From: Micromonospora sp. BL4
Lineage (GTDB): Bacteria; Actinomycetota; Actinomycetes; Mycobacteriales; Micromonosporaceae
Direction: 5' to 3'
DNA: 64,000 nucleotides
Assembly: GCF_003667505.1 (NCBI RefSeq)
Contig: NZ_RCVJ01000114.1
Location: forward strand, 1 to 64,000
Every line of letters begins with the position of its first letter. Position 1 is the first letter of the stretch. The notes below the pieces were generated by a model. That model saw nothing but the letters and a program-made list of their open reading frames with translations. It searched no databases and was not told the origin of the DNA. Position numbers and translations under genes: made by a program. Below are positions 41,867-49,075 of this stretch, piece after piece.

Positions 41867-43150
41867 TTACTTCGCCAGCAGTGGCTGGATCTTGGCGCAG
41901 ACGCCGTCGAGTACGGCCTTGACGTCCGCGGTCGGCTGCCACAGCGGGTCGAGCCCGGCGCGGACCTGCTGGCTCAGCTCGGCCTGCCCGGAGTGGCTCG
42001 GCTTGACCACGCCGCTGGTGATGCCGTCGATGACGACCTTCTGCAACTGCTCCGGCTTGAGCTGCGGGTTCGTCTTGGCGAGGGTCTCGGCGGTCAGCTG
42101 CGACTGTCGGGGCGGCGGGAAGAACTGGGCGAGCTTTGCCGAGTTCGTGGGGTTGGTGAGGAAGGCCAGGAAGTCGGCCGCCTGCTTGGCGTGCGGGCTC
42201 TTCTTCATCACCCCGACGCCGGCCTGGCCGACCACCGCGTAGTTCCCCTTCGGCCCCGCCGGCAGCGGCACCAGGTCCCACCCGAAGCCGCCGTCCTTCA
42301 GCAGCGAGGCGCGGGAGATCTGCGTGATCGTCATGGCCGAGTCACCGGCGAAGAAGTCGGCGGTCGTGCCCGGACCGGGCAGCGCCTTCTGGGTGAAGGT
42401 GGCCCGGTGCAGCGTGGTCATCGCGTCGACCATCTCGGGGCTGTTGAAGCCGCAGGCCTTGCCGTCCTGGCTCCACGCCTGGGCTCCCCACCCGGCCCAG
42501 AAGGTGGACAGGTTGTCCCAGCCCTTGTAGTCGAAATCCCGAATGACCATGCCGGCCTTGCCGGACTTCGTCGCCGTCGCCGCGGCGGTGGCCAGGGCGT
42601 TGTCCCAGGTCCACTGACCGGCCGCGATCAGCTCGGCCGGGGTCTTCTGCCCGGCCTTCTTGACCATGTCGGTGTTGACGAAGACCCCGAACGGCGAGGT
42701 GGAGAAGGGGTACGCGTACAGCTTCCCGTCGTTCTGCCACAGCTTGAGCGTGGCGGGGGAGATGTCCTCGTACTGGTAACCCTCGGCCTTCTTGAGAGCG
42801 TCGTCGAGGGGCAGCAGCGCGCCCGACGCGACGAAGTCGGGGGCGGAGTTCTCGAACACCCACGCGAGGTCGGGCGCGTTCCCGCCCGCGATCTGGGTGG
42901 TCAGGGTCGTGGTGTAGGTGTCGAACGGCAGCGGATCGAACTTGATCTCCGCCACGTCCGGGTGGCTCGTGCGGTACTCGTCGGCGATCTCGTTGAACAG
43001 CTTGAGATGCGCCTCGTTGGCCGACCAGACGGTCATCCGCAGCTTCGCCGGGCCACTGTCCTCGGCCTCGCCACCGCCGCCGCAGGCGGTCAGGGCGAGC
43101 GCGCCGGCCAGTGCCACGGCGACGCCGCGCAGGGCCTTTCCTGCTCTCAC
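41867..43150 (-). CDS. extracellular sugar-binding lipoprotein of ABC transporter
   Basis: A 427-residue solute-binding protein of the CUT1 family. The lipoprotein signal has the lipobox LTAC at about residues 20-23, followed by GGGGE. The mature protein shows SBP_bac_1 features: LFNEIADEYRTSHPDVAEIKFDPLPFDTYTTTLTTQIAGGNAPDLAWV and PFSTSPFGVFVNTDMVKKAG. GTG 43150 with GAGGAGAAG upstream. It captures the sugar or glycoside outside the cell for the two following permeases. Confidence 0.94.
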   Translation of the reverse strand: MRAGKALRGVAVALAGALALTACGGGGEAEDSGPAKLRMTVWSANEAHLKLFNEIADEYRTSHPDVAEIKFDPLPFDTYTTTLTTQIAGGNAPDLAWVFENSAPDFVASGALLPLDDALKKAEGYQYEDISPATLKLWQNDGKLYAYPFSTSPFGVFVNTDMVKKAGQKTPAELIAAGQWTWDNALATAAATATKSGKAGMVIRDFDYKGWDNLSTFWAGWGAQAWSQDGKACGFNSPEMVDAMTTLHRATFTQKALPGPGTTADFFAGDSAMTITQISRASLLKDGGFGWDLVPLPAGPKGNYAVVGQAGVGVMKKSPHAKQAADFLAFLTNPTNSAKLAQFFPPPRQSQLTAETLAKTNPQLKPEQLQKVVIDGITSGVVKPSHSGQAELSQQVRAGLDPLWQPTADVKAVLDGVCAKIQPLLAK

Positions 43151-43177
43151 AATCTTCTCCTCACCGGGGGTGTGTGT

Positions 43178-44782
43178 TCAGTAGCCCGCGATCCGCGGCC
43201 AGCGCTGTTCCACGCCGGCCGCGGTGAGGCGGTCCTGGAAATCGGCCAGCAGACCGGGGGTGTTGCGGACCGCACGCGGGGACTCGCCCCGCGCCAGACA
43301 GAAGTCGGCGAGCAGGCCGGCGACCTCGCCGACGTTCCACTCGACCGGATGCAGCCGGTAGCTGCCGTTGGTGACGTGCGTGGTGCCGATGTTCTTGCCG
43401 GCCGGTAGCAGGTTCTCCATCCGCCGCGGGATCAGCGCGCCCAGCGGGATCTCGAACGGGCAGGAGCCGACGTCGATGTAGTTGTCGCCGCCCGTCGACG
43501 GGTGCAGGTCGATGCGGTACATGCCCACGCCCACCGCGTCCGGGTAGCTGACCGCGCCGTGGTCACCGCGGACCGCCAGGGACAGGTCCTGCTCGGCCAC
43601 GGTGTACTCGGCCCGGATCCGGCGGGACTCGCGGATGTACGGTGCCTGGGCCAGGCCGTCCGCGCTGCCGGTCACGTCGCCGCGCAGCCGCAGCCCCGGG
43701 AAGCCGGTGCCGCCGTCCGGCCGGGGCGCCTCCGTCTGGAGCCAGTAGAGCACCGAGTACGACAGCTCGCGGGCCTTGGCCAGGTGCCACGAAGCGTTCG
43801 GCACATCGATGACCGGACCCTCGAAGTAGTCGATCATCGGCCAGTTGACCAGCGTGATGTCGCTGCCGTACGCGCCGTCGGTGAAGTTGCGCCGCGCGGC
43901 GATCCGCCGGAACGTCCACAGGTTGCCGTCACCGGGGTTGACGCGTTGGTCGGCGTTGACGCTCAGCGGGTCGTCGTCCGGGTTGGGGGTGAAGCTGCGC
44001 TCGACGATCTCCAGCGTGCGGGGGTGCGGCGACTTCCAGGACAGCAGCCGGTCACCCCAGAAGTCGGGCTTGTAGTCGCGCCAGAAGTCGTACCCCGCGG
44101 GGCGGTCGATGGTGTGGTCGCCGTCGACGTGGTCGAGGGCGAAACAGACCGACACCGCCTGCATGTTCATCGGCTGCGCCTCGGCCGGTGCGCTCGGCTC
44201 ACCGGTGTCCGCCTGCGACTCGAACCCGGTGACGTACTCGGTGCCCGTCAGCGGCAGCAACTCGCCGGTCTCGGTGGCGTCCAGGACGTACGGCGCGACC
44301 ACGTCGATCCGCTCGTCCCGGTCGCGGTGCGCCAGCGTCACGCCGGTCACCCGGTCCCCGTCGGTCTCCGCGGCGACCGGCCGGTACGGCTGCAGCACCC
44401 GCAGTCGTCCCGAACCGATGTACGGGGCGAGCATCTGGTCGAGGACGGCGACGGCCACCCGCGGCTCGTGGCAGAGCCGGCTCACCCAACCCGCACCGGG
44501 GTTGAGGTCCGTCCAGGCCCGGGACCGTTCGGTCAACGGGTAGTGGCGACGGTAGTAGTCGCGGATGCCGTTGCGCAGCGCCCGGTAGCTGGCGGTGGCG
44601 CCGAACTGCTCGATCCAGGAGTGTTCGTCCGGCGGGACGGCCTGGCTGGTGAGTTGCCCGCCGAGCCAGTCGAACTCCTCGGTCAGGATGACGGACCGGC
44701 CGGCCCGGACCGCGGCGAGCGCCGCGGCGACGCCGCCCAGTCCGCCCCCGACGACGAGGACGTCCGTACGCATGAGTACCAC
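43178..44782 (-). CDS. FAD-dependent oxidoreductase (FAD_oxidored, PF12831-like)
   Basis: A 534-residue flavoprotein. The N-terminal dinucleotide motif is DVLVVGGGLGGVAAALAAVRAGRSVILTEEFDWLGGQ. The C-terminal half has RMENLLPAGKNIGTTHVTNGSYRLHPVEWNVGEVAG, the FAD-binding end of this family. The middle is Trp- and Tyr-rich (FWRDYKPDFWGDRLLSWK), as expected for a glycan site. No signal peptide, so it acts in the cytoplasm on imported material. GTG 44782 has GGAAGGA upstream; ATG 44773 is an alternative. Members occur in sugar operons, but no reaction is established to my knowledge. Confidence 0.88.
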   Translation of the reverse strand: MVLMRTDVLVVGGGLGGVAAALAAVRAGRSVILTEEFDWLGGQLTSQAVPPDEHSWIEQFGATASYRALRNGIRDYYRRHYPLTERSRAWTDLNPGAGWVSRLCHEPRVAVAVLDQMLAPYIGSGRLRVLQPYRPVAAETDGDRVTGVTLAHRDRDERIDVVAPYVLDATETGELLPLTGTEYVTGFESQADTGEPSAPAEAQPMNMQAVSVCFALDHVDGDHTIDRPAGYDFWRDYKPDFWGDRLLSWKSPHPRTLEIVERSFTPNPDDDPLSVNADQRVNPGDGNLWTFRRIAARRNFTDGAYGSDITLVNWPMIDYFEGPVIDVPNASWHLAKARELSYSVLYWLQTEAPRPDGGTGFPGLRLRGDVTGSADGLAQAPYIRESRRIRAEYTVAEQDLSLAVRGDHGAVSYPDAVGVGMYRIDLHPSTGGDNYIDVGSCPFEIPLGALIPRRMENLLPAGKNIGTTHVTNGSYRLHPVEWNVGEVAGLLADFCLARGESPRAVRNTPGLLADFQDRLTAAGVEQRWPRIAGY

Positions 44783-44812
44783 GTGCTTCCTTCCAGTTGC
44801 GCGGACGACCGT

Positions 44813-45859
44813 TCAGCGCTGGTCGACCGCCGGATCAGGGGTGCCGAGGGTCCTGCCCTCGACGAGTTCGCAGGCGAGAAGTCGCTGGTGGAGGCCGGCG
44901 GCGCTGCCATCGATGACGCCCGTCAGCACCTCGACCGACTGCCGGCCCATCTCCTCGCGGGGGATGCGGAATCCGGTGAACGCGATGTCGGTGGGGACCG
45001 GGGACGTCGGATCGCCGAGGGTCACGATCGACAGGTCGCCGGGCACGCTCAGGCCGCGCCGACGGGCGGCGGACTCCAGCGCGACCGCCGTGGCGAAGTC
45101 CTCCACGAAGACGACGGTGGTCCCGTCGGCCAGCAGGGTGTCGACGGTCGCGTCGGCCTCCCCGGCCGACGCCGACATCTGCCCGGCGCTCTCCGCGGTC
45201 GTCGCGGCGGCCCGGAACCCCCGGAGCCGGTCTTCGGAGGATTCCGCGGGGGCGCCCATGCTCACGTACGTCAGGCGGCGGTGACCGCGCCGCAGCGCCG
45301 CCTCGACGAGCTGGGCCACCGCCGAGGCGTAGTCGGCGCCGACGTAGGGGACCGGCCCGCCGGCGTCGTCGCGGCGCCCGACGGCGACGTACGGATATCC
45401 GTCCCGGTTGAGCCGGTGCAGCTCCGCGCCGTCGATCTCGCGCCCGAGCAGGATGCACCCGTCGGCCAGGCGTAGCCGGTTGTCGTGGTGGAAGATGCGT
45501 CGCCGGCCGTCCACCACCGGTGCGCTGGTGAGCAGCAGCAGGTCGCAGCCGACCCGCTCGGCGTACTCCTCGATACCGAGCAGGAACGGGTGGAAGAAGT
45601 CCCGGCTGCCGCTGGGGAAGGCGGGCTCGTACGTGAAGACGCCGATGATCCGGTTGAACCGCGAGGCGAGCCGGCGGGCCACGGGGTCGGCGGCGTAGCC
45701 GGTCTCGGTGATGACCCGCAGCACCCGGTCCCGGGTCTCCGGGGCGATGCGGACGTCGGCGTCGGTGCGGTTGTTGAGCACCAGCGACACGGTCGCCTGA
45801 CTGACGCCGGCCATCCGCGCGATGTCACGTTGGGTGACGCGTCTGGGGGGAGCGGTCAC
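44813..45859 (-). CDS. LacI family transcriptional regulator
   Basis: A 348-residue LacI/GalR repressor. The DNA-binding headpiece is VTQRDIARMAGVSQATVSLVLNN (residues 8-30), with a hinge helix ARRLASRFNRIIGVF. The sensor domain follows (RRGHRRLTYV, ALESAARRRGLSVPGDLSIV). GTG 45859. It heads the eight-gene operon, and the three palindromes at 45880-46116 are its likely operators. It should repress both the operon and the divergent secreted protein until an inducing sugar arrives. Confidence 0.95.
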   Translation of the reverse strand: MTAPPRRVTQRDIARMAGVSQATVSLVLNNRTDADVRIAPETRDRVLRVITETGYAADPVARRLASRFNRIIGVFTYEPAFPSGSRDFFHPFLLGIEEYAERVGCDLLLLTSAPVVDGRRRIFHHDNRLRLADGCILLGREIDGAELHRLNRDGYPYVAVGRRDDAGGPVPYVGADYASAVAQLVEAALRRGHRRLTYVSMGAPAESSEDRLRGFRAAATTAESAGQMSASAGEADATVDTLLADGTTVVFVEDFATAVALESAARRRGLSVPGDLSIVTLGDPTSPVPTDIAFTGFRIPREEMGRQSVEVLTGVIDGSAAGLHQRLLACELVEGRTLGTPDPAVDQR

Positions 45860-45879
45860 GGCGGGTCCTTCCGGTGCGG

Positions 45880-45895
45880 CTAATGCGTATTAGCG
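45880..45895. promoter_or_regulatory. LacI operator 1
   Basis: GCTAATGCGTATTAGC, a near-perfect 16-bp palindrome with the TAATRCGYATTA core. It lies 20 bases upstream of the LacI start, placed to block the leftward operon. Confidence 0.8.
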
Positions 45896-45978
45896 CTCGT
45901 GTTGGCAAGGAGCCTCGTGGGTGAAGCGGCGTGTGTCAAGGGGTGGCCGCAAGATTTCGGCGCGGTAAAACCGCTGGA

Positions 45979-45993
45979 GTAATGCGCATTAGC
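45979..45993. promoter_or_regulatory. LacI operator 2
   Basis: GTAATGCGCATTAGC, with TAATGCGCATTA (45980-45991) as a perfect palindrome. It sits in the middle of the divergent region. Confidence 0.75.
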
Positions 45994-46100
45994 GGTCAGG
46001 GTCCCCACCGGGCTGGCGGGTGGCCCGGCCGGATTGGCGGACACCGAGCGGCCTCTTGACAGAACCGGCGCCCGGCGAGCAACATTCGAGAAACATAGGT

Positions 46101-46116
46101 GCTAATACGTATTAGC
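46101..46116. promoter_or_regulatory. LacI operator 3
   Basis: GCTAATACGTATTAGC, a perfect 16-bp palindrome. It lies 107 bases before the start of the divergent secreted protein, probably over its promoter. Confidence 0.8.
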
Positions 46117-46222
46117 TCGACGACGCCAAGGGGCATCCGTCGAGCGGTGTCCCCTGTGTTCTTACTGAGCGTCACCCCGGGCCGCTCGTGCCGCCGATCC
46201 GACCGACCGAAGAGGAAGCCGC

Positions 46223-47578
46223 ATGACGAGACCACCCGCCCCATCGTCCCGACGCGCCGTCCTGGCGGCCGCCAGTGCCGGCCTGCTCGTCGCCGCCGTG
46301 GCCGGCGCCCAGCCGGCAGCCGCCGAACCAGGGCTGGACTTCCCCCAGTTCACCTACCAGGGCACCGCGTTCGACAAGGGCGCCCTCGCCTACAACCCGA
46401 CGAACGAGTTCATCTTCCCGAGCGTCATCCGGGCCGCCGACTACTTCCCCAACCCGCTCGGCACGTACTACCTGTACTACGCGCCGCACGAGCGCCCCGG
46501 CGGCATCGCCCTCGCGTACTCCGACTCGATCAACGGTCCGTGGACCGAGTACGCCGACAACCCCCTGATCAGCAACACCTGGCTGCCGAACTACCCGACG
46601 GTCAGCCATGTCTCCTCGCCGCACGCGGTGTGGATCGAGGGCGAAGGCAAACTCTTCCTCTACTTCCACGGCGAGAACTCGATCACCCGGTACGCGACCT
46701 CCGACGACGGCATCCACTTCAGCTACGGCGGGACGGCGATCAGCCGGAACGACACGACCGGTGGCGAGACCTCGTACGCCCGGGTGTTCGAGCAGTCCGT
46801 GCCGCGCCTGGGCACCCGGTACCTGATGCTCTTCATGGACAACCCGACCGCGGCACTGCCGGGACCGACCGGGCCCGTGTCACGGCGGATCCGCTGGGCG
46901 GTCTCCAACGACGCGCGGACCTGGAGCATGCAGCCCGAACCGATCGTGACCCCGCAGGGCGTCGAAGGCCCGAACGCCTCGGGACCGTTCTTCCTGCGCT
47001 GGAACGACCACAACCTGGTGATCTACCACGCCGCCGACGGCAACATGCACGCGGTGGACGTCGGGCAGGACTTCGACCAGGAGATCCACCTCGGCGTCGT
47101 GCACGACTCGATGGCCACCGCGCCCGACCTCGGCCGCTCGGCCGCGCCGACGTTCTACTTCGACGGGCGTACCGCGCACATGTACTACGAAGCCGGCGGC
47201 CGGCTCACCGCGACCATCGGACACGCCACCGCCACCCTGGCGAACCCGTTGCCGGCGCGGCAGCTGGACTGTGTGGCGGACCGCCCGGTCCTGTGGCCGC
47301 CGAACCACAAGCTGGTCGACGTGAACGTCAACGTGGACCTGCACGACGGCGTACTCGGACCGAACGCGTTCGCCCTGACCGGCGTGAGCGGGGGTGACGC
47401 CGCGGACGTCACCGACTTCGCCATCGGCACGCCGGACACGAGTGGCAGGCTCCGGGCCGAACGAGCCGGGAACGGGGGAGACCGGGTGTACCACCTCACG
47501 TATGCCGGCCACGACGAGATCGGGCGGCCGGTCGGCTGCACCGTCACCGTCACCGTCCCACACGACCGGGGCAACTAG
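46223..47578 (+). CDS. secreted five-bladed beta-propeller hydrolase-like protein with Ig-like tail
   Basis: A 451-residue protein. A twin-arginine signal (SSRRAVLAAASAGLLVAAVA) is cleaved near AAA-E at residue 35. The mature N-terminal 300 residues show the repeated blade pattern of GH43/GH32/GH117-type propellers: NEFIFPSVIRAADYFPNPLG, YYLYYAPHE, ALAYSDSINGPWTEY, KLFLYFHGEN, RYATSDDGIHFSY, GPFFLRWND. The C-terminus (about 350-451) is an Ig-like domain with LWPPNHKLVDV and a VPHD end, found in surface proteins. Substrate unknown. It is divergent from the sugar operon and shares its operators, so it should release the sugar that operon imports. Confidence 0.85.
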   Translation: MTRPPAPSSRRAVLAAASAGLLVAAVAGAQPAAAEPGLDFPQFTYQGTAFDKGALAYNPTNEFIFPSVIRAADYFPNPLGTYYLYYAPHERPGGIALAYSDSINGPWTEYADNPLISNTWLPNYPTVSHVSSPHAVWIEGEGKLFLYFHGENSITRYATSDDGIHFSYGGTAISRNDTTGGETSYARVFEQSVPRLGTRYLMLFMDNPTAALPGPTGPVSRRIRWAVSNDARTWSMQPEPIVTPQGVEGPNASGPFFLRWNDHNLVIYHAADGNMHAVDVGQDFDQEIHLGVVHDSMATAPDLGRSAAPTFYFDGRTAHMYYEAGGRLTATIGHATATLANPLPARQLDCVADRPVLWPPNHKLVDVNVNVDLHDGVLGPNAFALTGVSGGDAADVTDFAIGTPDTSGRLRAERAGNGGDRVYHLTYAGHDEIGRPVGCTVTVTVPHDRGN

Positions 47579-47610
47579 CGAGGGTGGTCGAGGGGCGGCC
47601 CAGTCGGAGC

Positions 47611-47661
47611 CGGCCGGCTCCGGTGGGTGTCGGCCGGCTCCGGTGGGTGTCGGCCGGCTCC
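47611..47661. repeat. 20-bp tandem repeat, 2.5 copies
   Basis: CGGCCGGCTCCGGTGGGTGT at 47611-47630 and 47631-47650 (identical), then a partial copy CGGCCGGCTCC to 47661. It lies just past the stop of the secreted propeller gene. GGAGCCGGCCGGCTCC at its left edge is itself a palindrome and could end transcription. Confidence 0.9.
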
Positions 47662-47779
47662 GCGCTTCGTGCCGCCGGCTACCCGATCGGAGCCCCGGGT
47701 GCCGACGCGGGCGGCGGCAACTCGTCCAGCGGCACGGCGGGGTCGGCCAGTCGACCGAGGTCGACCGGACCGGCCCTGG

Positions 47780-49003
47780 TCAGTCGACCGCCGGGGGAGC
47801 CGGGTTCCGTCGGGCGTCCTTGACGAAGACGACGCCGTCGGTGCTGCTGACGTGGGCCGGATCGAGCGGGGAGTAACCGAACCAGGGGGAGACCCGGGCG
47901 GCGGGCGTCACGGTGGCGAGCGCGCTGGCCAGACGGCGGGGGTCGACGATGTACCGCTCCTGCGGGAGCGCGTACAGCAGCCCCTCGATGCTGTCCGGAG
48001 GCGGCGCGTCCACGCCATGGTCACGGATCGTGCCGAGGGCTGTGGCCAGGAAGGCGTACTCCTGGCCCAGGTGCGCGCTGACGATCGCGCCGGCGCTCCA
48101 CCATTGGACCGGCAGGCCGCCCATCCGCATGCTGCTCCTGTCCCGCTGGAGGTGGCCGTTGTGGGCGTTCACCAGCGCCGGGCCCCGCTCCGCGATGGCG
48201 AGCAGGTTGCCGGCCATCATCGAATCCCGTACGGCGAGCAGCTTCGCCATGCGGCTGGGTGACGGGTCGGCCATCGCGGCGTGGTAGCGCAGCAGGCCGA
48301 CGGCGGTGCGCCCGTACAGGCGTGCCCGGTGCCAGTCCTCCCGGCCGGTCGCCGCGACCAGGTGTGGTGTCTGCGCGTCGAGCAGGGCGACGAGGTCGTC
48401 GGCGAGCAGCCGCAGCTGGGCGGCCGCGGGCGTCCGCCCCACGGACTGGGACGGGTCCATCATCGCGGCGGGGTTGGTCCACCGGTCGTCGGCGCCGAGC
48501 AGGCGATCCAGCGTCTCCGCGGCGCAGGGAAGAAGGTCGGCGTCGACCCAGGCGGCGAGGTAGGCGTGGAGTGCGGCGAGGGCCTGCCGGGGGCTCGCGG
48601 CGCCGGTGATCTCCAGCGGGCCGTCGAAACCGGCGAAGCGCAGCCGCTCCGCCGGTGACCGGCCCTCGTTGTACGCGCGCATCCAGCGCACCAGCTCACG
48701 GTTGCCCGCGAAGGCGCCCCACTCGTGGCTGAAGCCGCGCTCCATGGCCTCGTCGAGGGTGCCGGTGCCCGAGGTGACGTAGCCGTCCACGACCAGGCCC
48801 ATCAGGCAGTCGCTCTCGATGGCGATCGTCCGGTAGCCCTCCTGCTCGACGAGCTGCCGGAAAAGATCGTTCCGCAGTTCGAGCAGATCGCCCTCGCCGT
48901 GGGTCGGCTCACCCAGGGCGAGCAGCCGTGGCCGGGTCGGGAGCAGGCCGAGGACGTTAGGAGCGTCGACGACGTGGGCGGCGTCGGTGATACCAGCAGT
49001 CAT
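47780..49003 (-). CDS. erythromycin esterase family hydrolase
   Basis: A 407-residue protein of the EreA/EreB-like family. LLALGEPTHGEGDLLELRNDLF holds the conserved Glu and catalytic His, IAIESDCLMGLVVDGYV the next block, and LVNAHNGHLQRD a second His block. The family includes macrolide esterases but also many members of unknown role, including the biosynthetic homologue succinoglycan BP-like enzymes. No resistance claim is possible from sequence. ATG 49003 is chosen; a TTG at 49036 gives a longer form, but TTGCAT there is better read as a -35 box. Confidence 0.85.
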   Translation of the reverse strand: MTAGITDAAHVVDAPNVLGLLPTRPRLLALGEPTHGEGDLLELRNDLFRQLVEQEGYRTIAIESDCLMGLVVDGYVTSGTGTLDEAMERGFSHEWGAFAGNRELVRWMRAYNEGRSPAERLRFAGFDGPLEITGAASPRQALAALHAYLAAWVDADLLPCAAETLDRLLGADDRWTNPAAMMDPSQSVGRTPAAAQLRLLADDLVALLDAQTPHLVAATGREDWHRARLYGRTAVGLLRYHAAMADPSPSRMAKLLAVRDSMMAGNLLAIAERGPALVNAHNGHLQRDRSSMRMGGLPVQWWSAGAIVSAHLGQEYAFLATALGTIRDHGVDAPPPDSIEGLLYALPQERYIVDPRRLASALATVTPAARVSPWFGYSPLDPAHVSSTDGVVFVKDARRNPAPPAVD

Positions 49004-49075
49004 GCCATAAACCGTATCGTTGAACCACCAATGCAAACTTACCGCTGATTTCAGCAGGGAAGTGACGCCGAACCT

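Larger units (their letters stand above)
45860..46222. other. divergent regulatory region of the sugar locus
   Basis: About 360 bases with no gene. It holds three LacI-type palindromes roughly 100-120 bases apart, suited to cooperative binding or looping between the two divergent promoters. Confidence 0.8.

Noticed and set aside
43502-45475. 657-residue plus-strand frame opposite the FAD oxidoreductase and LacI genes
   Set aside because: Compositionally biased shadow on GC-rich DNA; both minus-strand proteins have full family motifs.
47780-49003. Macrolide resistance gene
   Set aside because: The family match is to the wider erythromycin esterase group, whose members often have other roles; no macrolide cluster lies nearby.
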